DNA of 64,000 nucleotides from JBGSYJ01 sp041748075 (GTDB lineage: Bacteria > Acidobacteriota > Thermoanaerobaculia > Gp7-AA8), in assembly GCA_041748075.1 (NCBI GenBank), contig JBGTDX010000118.1:62001-126000 (forward strand), written 5' to 3'. The notes under the pieces are model-generated. The model was not told the DNA's origin, did not search any database, and saw nothing but the letters and a program-made list of their open reading frames with translations. Below are positions 44,496 to 51,945 of the stretch, in pieces. Numbering within the stretch: position 1 is the stretch's first letter; each line of letters starts with the position of its first letter. The position numbers and the translations under genes were made by a program.

Positions 44496-44510
44496 GCGGG
44501 TGACATGCCA
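44496..44510 (-). promoter_or_regulatory. Candidate sigma-54 promoter for the FecR-type gene
   Basis: Read on the minus strand: TGGCATGTCACCCGCA, with the obligatory GG and GC separated by 10 nt and about 30 nt upstream of the gene start, leaving room for the ribosome site. Three of twelve informative positions deviate from TGGCACG-N4-TTGCA. An NtrC-type activator is encoded nearby, but this match is moderate and could be chance. Confidence 0.3.
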
Positions 44511-44683
44511 CGAGACCTAAAACCACTAAGGCTTTAATATCAGTAGGATACGCCCTGAAGAGCCCGCCTCGAGCATCCGGGAATTCCTCTACAGAGGACA
44601 CTGCGTCACCCGCAGGTGTCAGGGAGCTTTAGTTATTAGACTATAACGGGTTGCGGGGAGGAATCATTTCTTGCCGCCTGGGT

Positions 44684-44764
44684 GAAGAATTCAGAATTCA
44701 GAATGAAGAAAGAAGACTGGCCCTGGTCCTTTCTGCATTCTGAATTCTAAATTCTCAATTCTCC
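44684..44764. repeat. Tandem-heptamer hairpin E, after aroK
   Basis: The left arm, 44684-44710, has AGAATTC units with variants (AGAATGA). The right arm, 44731-44764, holds TTCTGAA, TTCTAAA, TTCTCAA, TTCTCC. The spacer is only 20 nt. The element touches the aroK stop codon (44765-44767), so it lies at the 3' end of that gene and in front of the FecR-type gene. Confidence 0.75.
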
Positions 44765-45280
44765 TCAACTCCGTCGCATCCGTTCGCGCGGCAACTCGAG
44801 AACAATCCGTTCCACAATCTCGGCGGTCGACTGCTCTTCACGAATCTCCACGGTCACGTCGGCAAGCCGGTAGTATTTGAGCCGGTGCATGAAAAGCCCA
44901 TGCGCGGCGCTCTCGTCGTGAAACATCGGCCGTTCCGCCGATTTGTCCTGAATCCTGCTGACGAGCAACGGAAACGGCGCTGAAAGGTAGACGGAGAAAC
45001 CCTCGGACTTGATGAGCTGAATGTTGTCCTCGAAGGTAAAGGTACCGCCCCCCGTGGCGATGACACCGCTTTCGACGTACTTCGTGGTGCGAAGAAGATC
45101 GCGCTCGCGCTTGCGGAACCATGGCTCGCCCTGGGCGGCGAAGATCTCCTTGACGGACATCTTCTCGGCCGACTCGACCAGGTCGTCGAGATCGAAGAAC
45201 GGAGTTTCGAGCCGTCGTGCGAGCTCCCGTCCCGTCGTCGTCTTTCCAGCGCCCATGAAGCCGATGAGGAAAATCTTCAT
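44765..45280 (-). CDS. aroK: Shikimate kinase
   Basis: The 171-aa kinase has Walker A LIGFMGAGKTTTG at the start, FFDLDDLVE (shikimate-binding Asp), FRKRERDLL (conserved Arg), GVIATGGGTF (the GGG loop) and the lid region KSAERPMF. It phosphorylates shikimate in aromatic amino acid synthesis. ATG overlaps the thiE stop (ATGA). It is the last gene of the biosynthetic part of the minus-strand run. Confidence 0.95.
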   Translation of the reverse strand: MKIFLIGFMGAGKTTTGRELARRLETPFFDLDDLVESAEKMSVKEIFAAQGEPWFRKRERDLLRTTKYVESGVIATGGGTFTFEDNIQLIKSEGFSVYLSAPFPLLVSRIQDKSAERPMFHDESAAHGLFMHRLKYYRLADVTVEIREEQSTAEIVERIVLELPRERMRRS

Positions 45281-45903
45281 CGGGAGAGTCCTGCGGCGAG
45301 CATCAGGGCGGAAGCGTTCCCGACGATGTCGTCCGAGGCGTAGAGAGCCGAGATGACGGCAGCGGAGTCGGCTCCCGCATCGAGCACCGATTCGATGTTC
45401 GACGCGTCGATGCCGCCGATGGCGATGATCGGTTTGTCCGTCCCGGCACGGATCCGGGACAGGACAGCGGTGCCGAGCGCCTCGCGGACATTCTTCGTAG
45501 GCGAGCGGAAGATCGGGCCGATGGCGACGTAGTCGATCTCGTCGCGCCGGGCGGCATCGATGGCTTCGCTGACGTCATGCGTCGAGTAGCCGATCAGGAG
45601 TTGTCTCTCGCCGGCGACCAGCCGGGCGCTTCGGGGGTCGAGGTCCGTCTCCCCCAGATGCACGCCGTCCGCAGCACACGCCAGCGCGAGATCGACTCGA
45701 TCATTTACGAAGAGTCTCGTGCCTTCCGGGATCATGGTTCTGGCGCGCACCAGATCGATGTAGAGCCGGTCGTCATGCGAGGTCTTGTCTCGAATCTGAA
45801 TCCAGCGTACTCCTGCCGCCACGAGCTGCGCCACATCCTCACACGGTGAGGTCGGTCGCGTGAGTGCGTACAGCGGAGGAACGTCACACCGGTGGAGCTT
45901 CAC
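45277..45903 (-). CDS. thiE: Thiamine phosphate synthase
   Basis: The 208-aa protein has VRWIQIRDKTSHDDRLYIDL (pyrophosphate-binding), RLFVNDRVDLALACAADGVHLGETDLD, LLIGYSTHDVSEAIDAARRDEIDYVAIGPIFRSPTK and PIIAIGGIDASNIESVLDAGADSAAVISAL, all standard for ThiE, which joins HMP-PP and thiazole phosphate. Start GTG 45903 overlaps the accC stop (GTGA). Confidence 0.92.
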   Translation of the reverse strand: MKLHRCDVPPLYALTRPTSPCEDVAQLVAAGVRWIQIRDKTSHDDRLYIDLVRARTMIPEGTRLFVNDRVDLALACAADGVHLGETDLDPRSARLVAGERQLLIGYSTHDVSEAIDAARRDEIDYVAIGPIFRSPTKNVREALGTAVLSRIRAGTDKPIIAIGGIDASNIESVLDAGADSAAVISALYASDDIVGNASALMLAAGLSR

Positions 45904-47240
45904 GACTTTCGGAAGAACTCTTCCATGAAGCGAGTCGAATAGACGCCGCTCTGGAACCGCGGATCATCGAGAATCGCGCGATGGAGCGGAATGGAGGTCT
46001 TGATGCCTTCAATGGTGAACAGATCGAGAGCGCGTCTGCCCCTGGCGATTGCCTCCTCCCTGTCGGCTCCCTGCGTGATCAGCTTTGCGATCAGGGAGTC
46101 GTAGTGCGGCGGAACCACGTAGTCGCGGTAGGCGGCGGAGTCGACACGCACTCCGGGCCCGCCGGGAGGATGAAAGGTGGTGATGCGGCCCGGATGAGGT
46201 GCGAAAGTCACTGGATCCTCGGCATTGATCCTGAACTCGATCGCGTGGCCCCGCAGCGGAATCGGGCCCTCGGGGAACGACAGGGGCAGGCCTGCGGCGA
46301 CACGGATCTGTTCTTTGACCAGGTCGTAGCCGGTCACCTGCTCGGTCACCGGATGCTCGACCTGGATGCGCGTGTTCATTTCCATGAAGTAGAAATCACG
46401 GCCATCGAGCAGAAACTCGATCGTGCCCGCGTTGTCGTAGTTCACGGCCTTTGCGACCTTGACTGCGGCGGCACCCATAGCCTCGCGCAGTTCGTCGTCC
46501 AGAGCCGGCGAGGGAGATTCTTCGATGAGTTTCTGATGCCGGCGCTGCACCGAGCATTCGCGCTCGCCGAGGTGCATCACCCGCCCATGCTTGTCTCCAA
46601 AGACCTGGAACTCGACGTGCCGTGGCTGCTCGAGATACTTCTCGAGGTAGACGTCGGCGACACCGAAGGCGCGCTCGGCTTCGCTTCTTGCGGTCTGCCA
46701 GGCGCTCTCGAGTTCTTTGTCGTCCCAGCAGATCCGCATCCCGCGGCCTCCGCCCCCGGCGGATGCTTTGAGAATGATGGGGTAGCCGATGTCCGCCGCC
46801 ACTGCCGAAGCTTGTGCAATTGAGTCAACGGGGCCGTCGCTGCCGGGAACGATCGGAACTCCAGAAGCCTTCACCGTTTCGCGCGCCTTTGATTTGTCCC
46901 CCATCAGCCGGATCGTTTCCGACGCGGGACCGATGAACGCGAGCCGGCACTCGTGCAGAACATCGGCGAAGTGATCGTTCTCAGCGAGAAAACCGTAGCC
47001 GGGGTGAATCGCATCGGCTCCCGTGATCTCGGCCGCGGCGATAATGCTCGAGATGCTGAGGTAGCTCTGGCGGGATGTGGGAGGGCCTATGCAGACATCA
47101 TCGTCGGCGTAGCGGACATGAAGAGCATCCCTGTCGGCCTCCGAGTGCACGGCGACCGTCTTGATGCCGAGCTCCTTGCAGGCCAGAATGATGCGGAGCG
47201 CGATCTCGCCTCGATTGGCGATCAGAATCTTTTTGAACAT
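45900..47240 (-). CDS. accC: Biotin carboxylase subunit of acetyl-CoA carboxylase
   Basis: At 446 aa it begins MFKKILIANRGEIALRIILAC and shows IHPGYGFLAEN, the glycine-rich ATP loop KASAGGGGRGMR, ECSVQRRHQKLIEESPSPAL, FLLDGRDFYFMEMNTRIQVE (metal and catalytic region) and RGHAIEFRINAEDP. It carboxylates the biotin on AccB for fatty-acid synthesis. It lies 156 bp after accB. The spacer contains a shortened R1-like repeat (near 47330-47360) and a single heptamer-like arm (47373-47388). Confidence 0.96.
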   Translation of the reverse strand: MFKKILIANRGEIALRIILACKELGIKTVAVHSEADRDALHVRYADDDVCIGPPTSRQSYLSISSIIAAAEITGADAIHPGYGFLAENDHFADVLHECRLAFIGPASETIRLMGDKSKARETVKASGVPIVPGSDGPVDSIAQASAVAADIGYPIILKASAGGGGRGMRICWDDKELESAWQTARSEAERAFGVADVYLEKYLEQPRHVEFQVFGDKHGRVMHLGERECSVQRRHQKLIEESPSPALDDELREAMGAAAVKVAKAVNYDNAGTIEFLLDGRDFYFMEMNTRIQVEHPVTEQVTGYDLVKEQIRVAAGLPLSFPEGPIPLRGHAIEFRINAEDPVTFAPHPGRITTFHPPGGPGVRVDSAAYRDYVVPPHYDSLIAKLITQGADREEAIARGRRALDLFTIEGIKTSIPLHRAILDDPRFQSGVYSTRFMEEFFRKS

Positions 47241-47396
47241 AGTTTGCTTGCGGCGCGGCGTTCGAGAATCCCTGACGACAGCCGCTGTGTCGTTCAGGGC
47301 GAAGCGGGCGAAGTATCAACCTGTCATTGGTCGCGTCATTTCTAAGCTCAGGATGACACACAATTGCAGGCAACTCACAACCCGCGCACTCTGAGC

Positions 47397-47873
47397 TTAC
47401 GGCTGAATCGCGAAGAGCTTTTCTCCGTACTCCACGGGCTGGCCGTTCTGCGGATAGATCTTCGCGACCACGCCTGCACGGTCGGATTCGATTTCATTCA
47501 TCAGCTTCATCGCTTCGACGATACAGAGAACGCTTCCCTTTTCCACGCGATCGCCCGGACTGATGAAGGGATCCGATTCCGGATTCGGTGTGCGATAGAA
47601 AGTGCCAACGATCGGGGATGTGATGATGTGCCACGAAGGATCCACCGGTTCCTCACCGGTCTCAGGAGCCGGGGCCTGTGGAGCACGCTCCTGCTGGATC
47701 GTCGACGTGGAGTACGCCTGCGCCGGGCCTGGGGGCTGTGCCGCCAGAACCGCCATCGACGGGCTCTTTTTTCCCTTGATGCGGATCCGCATACCAGCGC
47801 GCTCGACCTCGAGAGAGGAGATGCCGCTGGACGAGACCTTATCGATCAACTCGAGAATTTCTTTAAGCGTCAA
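47397..47873 (-). CDS. accB: Biotin carboxyl carrier protein of acetyl-CoA carboxylase
   Basis: The 158-aa protein has an N-terminal helix and strand (LKEILELIDKVSSSGISSLEV), a Pro/Ala-rich linker, and the biotinyl domain with ITSPIVGTFYRTPNPESDPF and the modified Lys in EAMKLMNEIESD. I place the start at TTG 47873, with AAAGGTG about 8 nt upstream. No ATG lies in the right frame. Directly follows the Roadblock-domain gene (18-nt gap). Confidence 0.94.
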   Translation of the reverse strand: MTLKEILELIDKVSSSGISSLEVERAGMRIRIKGKKSPSMAVLAAQPPGPAQAYSTSTIQQERAPQAPAPETGEEPVDPSWHIITSPIVGTFYRTPNPESDPFISPGDRVEKGSVLCIVEAMKLMNEIESDRAGVVAKIYPQNGQPVEYGEKLFAIQP

Positions 47874-47891
47874 CGACCATCACCTTTCACC

Positions 47892-48245
47892 TCAGGCAAG
47901 TTCGGCGCCGAGGGCCTGTTTTGCTTTGGACAGCTCGAACCGGGCTCGACCGTAGTTTCCGCCCGGAGTCAGAACCATCAGGATAAAGTAATCGGGGCTG
48001 ACTGCGGAAAGAAACGTCGTGTATTTCTCGGTCACCAGGGCGAACTGGGTGACTTCACCCGTGTCGAGCTCGGTGCTGGACAGGCGGATCGTCCGGATGA
48101 ACGCGCCGAACTCGGCACTCATCGAATCGACGGGAATCTCTCCGTCCGAGAGGGTGTGCACGGGGATTCCATCGACTCCGACCAGACTGACTGCGCGGGT
48201 TCCTTCGACCCGGGCCCGCAGTCCGGCGAGCACTGCTTCAATCAT
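47892..48245 (-). CDS. Roadblock/LC7-domain (MglB-like) protein
   Basis: The 117-aa protein has the pattern GTRAVSLVGVDGIPVHTLSD ... FALVTEKYTTFLSAVSPDYFILMVLTPGGNYGRARFELSKAKQAL, the Roadblock alpha-beta fold. Bacterial members such as MglB control Ras-like GTPases and polarity of T4P. No MglA-type GTPase is present in the window. ATG 48245 overlaps the end of the TPR gene by 8 bp, so the two are co-translated and probably work together. Confidence 0.88.
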   Translation of the reverse strand: MIEAVLAGLRARVEGTRAVSLVGVDGIPVHTLSDGEIPVDSMSAEFGAFIRTIRLSSTELDTGEVTQFALVTEKYTTFLSAVSPDYFILMVLTPGGNYGRARFELSKAKQALGAELA

Positions 48246-49080
48246 TCCGCCTCTGGTTGCGCTGGATCAAAGTAAGCCACCGGTGAAGTTTCTCGATGGT
48301 CTTCTGCCTCTGCTCGTCGTGGTCCGGCACGATCGAGAGCGCCGGCCCCGCCTCGACAGGATTCGACGCTTCTTCCCCTCTCCCCGCGGGAGAGGGGTCA
48401 GGGGTTAGGGAACCTTGTTGAGGTGAACGTTCCGTTAGACCTTCGACTTCCCCGATGGCCTCGAGCTCCTCCGGATCCCACGTCACTTCGCCCTGACGAC
48501 CCTCGGACTCGATTTGAGTTGCTGACTCACTCTCGGGACCGTTGAACGGATCAAAGACGGGAGCCATCACCCCTGACCCCTCTCCCGCGGGGAGAGGGGA
48601 AAAGGCAACATCCCGGAACTCCGGAATCTCCTCGGTGACCTGAATCGGGCGGGAGTACTTTTCCGGATTGAGCTGTCGCTCGAGGGTTTCGATGCTCGCC
48701 TGGACTTCCAGATCGGACGGGATGAATGCATGGACGAGCTTGAACTTCTTAATGGCTTCCACCTTCTCGCCGAGCGCGAGATACGATTCGGCCGCCAGCC
48801 GGGCAGCCACGACATTCTCCGGATCGATCTGGAGTGCGCGCGAGAGTGCTTCGACCGCCTCGCCATGGCGCTCCTGCTGGGAGAGCAGTCTGCCGAGACT
48901 CACCCAGGCGGACAGATAGGCGGGATGCCGTTCGATTCCCTCCCGCAGTACCCGCTCGGCCTCCTCGACCTGTCCCGCCTTCCGCAGCTCCTCCGCCAGG
49001 GGAAAGAACATCCTGGATCCGGGATCGGACGCGAGCCGAGCCTTCAGCTCGTCGATCTTCGGGCTTTCAGGACCAGTCAT
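48238..49080 (-). CDS. TPR-repeat protein with palindromic-repeat-encoded linkers
   Basis: The 280-aa protein has N-terminal TPR units (FFPLAEELRKAGQVEEAERVLREGIERHP; LSAWVSLGRLLSQQERHGEAVEALSRALQIDP; VVAARLAAESYLALGEKVEAIKKF). Then follow linker regions made of translated repeat DNA (SPLPAGEGSGV and LTPDPSPAGRGEE) and a short C-terminal helix. It lies upstream of and overlaps the Roadblock gene. Role not shown by the sequence; a scaffold for the Roadblock protein or pilus complex is plausible. Confidence 0.83.
   Translation of the reverse strand: MTGPESPKIDELKARLASDPGSRMFFPLAEELRKAGQVEEAERVLREGIERHPAYLSAWVSLGRLLSQQERHGEAVEALSRALQIDPENVVAARLAAESYLALGEKVEAIKKFKLVHAFIPSDLEVQASIETLERQLNPEKYSRPIQVTEEIPEFRDVAFSPLPAGEGSGVMAPVFDPFNGPESESATQIESEGRQGEVTWDPEELEAIGEVEGLTERSPQQGSLTPDPSPAGRGEEASNPVEAGPALSIVPDHDEQRQKTIEKLHRWLTLIQRNQRRND
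48375..48410. repeat. Palindromic repeat R4 inside the TPR gene, copy 1
   Basis: CCCTCTCCCCGCGGGAGAGG followed by GGTCAGGGGTTAGGG. Same palindrome as at 5233-5266 and 48568-48600, inserted in frame so that it encodes a Pro-Ser-Pro-rich stretch. Confidence 0.75.
48568..48600. repeat. Palindromic repeat R4 inside the TPR gene, copy 2
   Basis: CACCCCTGACCCCTCTCCCG with the inverse half following; opposite orientation to copy 1 at 48375-48410. In frame, it encodes SPLPAGEGSGV. Confidence 0.75.
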
Positions 49081-49206
49081 CAGCGGATTTCCCGCCGGTC
49101 AGGCCGGCTGACGATTGTCGAGCTCATGTTCTCTCCGCAGGGAAGCGCATTTTCTTAGACACGACCGGGTCGAATCGCGCAACCCATGACGTCCTCGATT
49201 ACGGCA

Positions 49207-49228
49207 GATGACCGCCCTGGCGGGCGGT
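49207..49228 (-). terminator. GC-rich hairpin after the TIG-domain lipoprotein gene
   Basis: GACCGCC and GGCGGTC pair around a short loop 30 nt past the stop of 49258-51264 and upstream of the TPR gene. No T-run follows on the minus strand, so intrinsic termination is doubtful. Confidence 0.4.
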
Positions 49229-49257
49229 CATCGGATATTGCGTGTGGTTCAGATTCA

Positions 49258-51264
49258 TCAATTTCCTGGCGGCGGAGCGGCTGTCGCCGTTCCGGTGAGC
49301 GGCACTGTAATGTTGCCTCCGTTGGTAACAATCGAAACAGACCCCTGGAAGCTTCCCGCTGCGGCCGGCGTGAACGTCACATTGAACTCCGCCGAGCCGC
49401 AGGGCGCGAGGGATGTGCTCGAAGGCACCGAGTTCGAGAACGGCGGATTCGGCGTCGCCGGTCCCACACTCGTGACCGTCAGCGTACCGCCACCGGTGTT
49501 CACCAGCGTGACCGTCCGCGAGGAGGAGGTACCGACGACAGCGGTGAATGTCAGTGAACTCGGATCGACGAACAGCTCCGGCGTCGGCGCCGGATTGATC
49601 GTGAGCGCTCTGGCCAGAGAGTCGTCACACTTGGTCACGAAGTCCTCGAATGCAACATCGTAGAAAGTTGTGGCAGGACGGCTGCCGCCCGCCGGGCAAT
49701 CCACTTCATCGAGGTCGAGCGTGGCAGGAACCACGAATGTATAAACAGCGGTCTGCGTGGCCCGGTCGTATGAAATTCTCGTCGATGGCACGGTCACGCC
49801 GGCGCCCGTCTCTCCGCTTCCTCGGATGCGGAAGCGACCGTTGCCGCTGGTCCCGCTCACGGTCGCCGTCACTTGCTGCCCGGGCGTCACGACCGAGGGA
49901 GAAACGCTGAGAAGCTGAAGCCTCGGAACGATGAATGTGAAGATTCCCTCGAACTCTGCGCTCGCTCCATCTTCGATATTCGTCACCGAGATCGGTCCGT
50001 CAGGATTGGTATCGCAGTTTTCAATAATCGGCGCATTCGTTTCGGCGATGATCTGCGTACCTGACACGGAAATCACGTTCGCACCCACGCCACCGATGGT
50101 CACCGCCACCGGCTCATCGAATCCCCAGCCGTCGATCCGCACTCTGGTGCCGCCAAGCGCGCTACCCGTTGTCGGTCCGACCGCCGTGATCTGCATTCCC
50201 GGTCCATAACGGTACGCCAGAGGGCGAACCGCATCGGTGCCGGATGCCTGGTTCAGTACGCGCAGGGTCACCTGCTGGTCCCTGAGTGCCGCGCCCAGAC
50301 CCAGCGCGGGAGGAGTCAGAGCGATGATTCTGTCGAACGTGACCTGGAGGATCTCGAGCTCCACCTGATTGATCAGAGAACCGCCGGCACTGCCACCCGT
50401 GCCGAAGAATGCCCGCACGGGTGCCTGGAAGCCTTCACCGAAAATCGTAATGCGGGTGTTCCCCTCGTTCGGTCCCGATGAAGGCGCGACGTCGCGGATG
50501 ACCGGGGTGAGGATTGGCACCTCGTACCGGAACGGTTCGGGCGAGGTAGCCCGCTGCTCGGCCGGCGTCTCCGATTCGCTGATGACGAGAATCGTCACTT
50601 CACGGAACTGCTCTGTCGGCCCCAGGGCGATCTGCGGGACGAGCACGCGGATCTCGGTCGGGGTGGACGAAAGGATGACCGCGGGGATGTCGCCGAAGAA
50701 TACACGCAGGGGCGGCTGGAAGTTCGTGCCGCGGATAGTGACCGTCTGGCCACCCTGAGGCGTAGCCGAACCGGGAGTCACGGAGGTGATGGTGGTGATG
50801 ACCGGCGGCGGAACTGGTGGAATGACCGGCTCGGCGAGCCACTGGATCGTCGTGGTCTGGGATACGTTATTCACCCGTGCGGTTACCGTAGCGGTTCCTG
50901 GCACAGCCGAGGTGAGCGTTGCGGTCGCAACGCCATTGGTCGTCGTGCGGATGGTCGTTGCCGTGGCCGTGTCGAGAAACGTACCGAGGTTCGTGGAGAA
51001 CTCGACGGCGGTCCCGTTCGGAACCGCGGTGCCGCCCTGGGAGACCGTGGCAGTGATCGTGGAAGTCGACCGGATGACAGGCGTGGGGTTCGACACCGCG
51101 AGGACAATCGAGGCGCCCGTCGGCGGCGGAGTTCCGCTGCCGCCACCTCCCCCTGGAGGAGCAGTTGGAGGAGGCGCGGTTGGCGATTCGCCGCTGCAGC
51201 CGCCCAATAGAGCCATCATCGCAACCAGAGCGATTCCGACTACTCGATGATTCATCGTTCTCAT
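49258..51264 (-). CDS. Lipoprotein with Big_1-like, IPT/TIG and HYDIN-like Ig modules
   Basis: The 668-aa protein starts with a lipoprotein signal (VVGIALVAMMALLGGC), then a Pro/Gly linker. A Big_1-like Ig module follows (VSNPTPVIRSTSTITATVSQ), then three IPT/TIG modules (ITSVTPGSATPQGGQTVTIRG; IRDVAPSSGPNEGNTRITIFG; ITAVGPTTGSALGGTRVRIDG). A middle region and an ASH/HYDIN-like Ig end complete it (LFVDPSSLTFTAVVGTSSSR). The design is that of a surface adhesin. It follows pilQ and another lipoprotein gene, so it may be displayed near the pilus or help assemble it (inference). ATG 51264 follows GGGGG; 51255 and 51270 are alternatives. Confidence 0.83.
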   Translation of the reverse strand: MRTMNHRVVGIALVAMMALLGGCSGESPTAPPPTAPPGGGGGSGTPPPTGASIVLAVSNPTPVIRSTSTITATVSQGGTAVPNGTAVEFSTNLGTFLDTATATTIRTTTNGVATATLTSAVPGTATVTARVNNVSQTTTIQWLAEPVIPPVPPPVITTITSVTPGSATPQGGQTVTIRGTNFQPPLRVFFGDIPAVILSSTPTEIRVLVPQIALGPTEQFREVTILVISESETPAEQRATSPEPFRYEVPILTPVIRDVAPSSGPNEGNTRITIFGEGFQAPVRAFFGTGGSAGGSLINQVELEILQVTFDRIIALTPPALGLGAALRDQQVTLRVLNQASGTDAVRPLAYRYGPGMQITAVGPTTGSALGGTRVRIDGWGFDEPVAVTIGGVGANVISVSGTQIIAETNAPIIENCDTNPDGPISVTNIEDGASAEFEGIFTFIVPRLQLLSVSPSVVTPGQQVTATVSGTSGNGRFRIRGSGETGAGVTVPSTRISYDRATQTAVYTFVVPATLDLDEVDCPAGGSRPATTFYDVAFEDFVTKCDDSLARALTINPAPTPELFVDPSSLTFTAVVGTSSSRTVTLVNTGGGTLTVTSVGPATPNPPFSNSVPSSTSLAPCGSAEFNVTFTPAAAGSFQGSVSIVTNGGNITVPLTGTATAAPPPGN

Positions 51265-51337
51265 GTGCATCCCCCACCGACTCACGTTCCCGAACCTCAC
51301 CATGTGCTCTTCCGAAAAATCCCGCTATTCAATCGAC

Positions 51338-51889
51338 TCAAGTGCAGCCCGCGCAGAAAATGAAGGGCGCCAGCGCGCGCGCCGAAACCCTCTCTCCGCT
51401 GATGGTTTCGCCGAAAATATCGATGATCACGTCCATCTTCACGAAGCGATTCCCCGTTTCGGGATCGCGCCCGCCGTTCTGAGGCAGAAGCGCCGCGTAA
51501 GGCGCCTGCGTGAGCGACCCGATGTCGAACACGGTGAACGTGTTGAACGTGGTCGGAGCCCCGCCTACCGGCACGGTTCCCGAGATCGAACGGACAAACG
51601 TCGCCGGAACCAGCGTCCCTCCGTCGGTACGTCGGTAGCTGACCTGATAACGAATCAACTGCACGTCCAGAAACCGCGGATCAGAGTCCACACGCTTGGC
51701 GATCGCCCGCAGCAGAATGGTACCCAGCTGCGTGGTGGGAAGATTCAGGACATCGATCGTATCGATGTCCTGTTCGATGGTCGCAAGCAACTCGACCGGC
51801 GCCGTTTCCCTGTTGATCTCGCTGCATCCGGCAAGCGAGCCGGCCAGCAGCGCGATGACGATCACAGCCGCGACTGATTTCGTTCTCAT
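51338..51889 (-). CDS. Lipoprotein of unknown function downstream of pilQ
   Basis: The 183-aa protein starts at ATG 51889 with lipoprotein signal VIVIALLAGSLAGC. The mature part begins SEINRETAPVELLATIEQDI and is mostly beta, ending FIFCAGC. I do not recognise a family. The distance to pilQ (57 bp) and same strand make co-transcription likely. It could act as a pilotin or secretin-associated lipoprotein, but this is position only. Confidence 0.7.
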   Translation of the reverse strand: MRTKSVAAVIVIALLAGSLAGCSEINRETAPVELLATIEQDIDTIDVLNLPTTQLGTILLRAIAKRVDSDPRFLDVQLIRYQVSYRRTDGGTLVPATFVRSISGTVPVGGAPTTFNTFTVFDIGSLTQAPYAALLPQNGGRDPETGNRFVKMDVIIDIFGETISGERVSARALAPFIFCAGCT

Positions 51890-51945
51890 AATGTTTCCTT
51901 CACCCCTGATGCTGTTTCCCCTGTTCATGCGAAGGTCTCCGTCAC

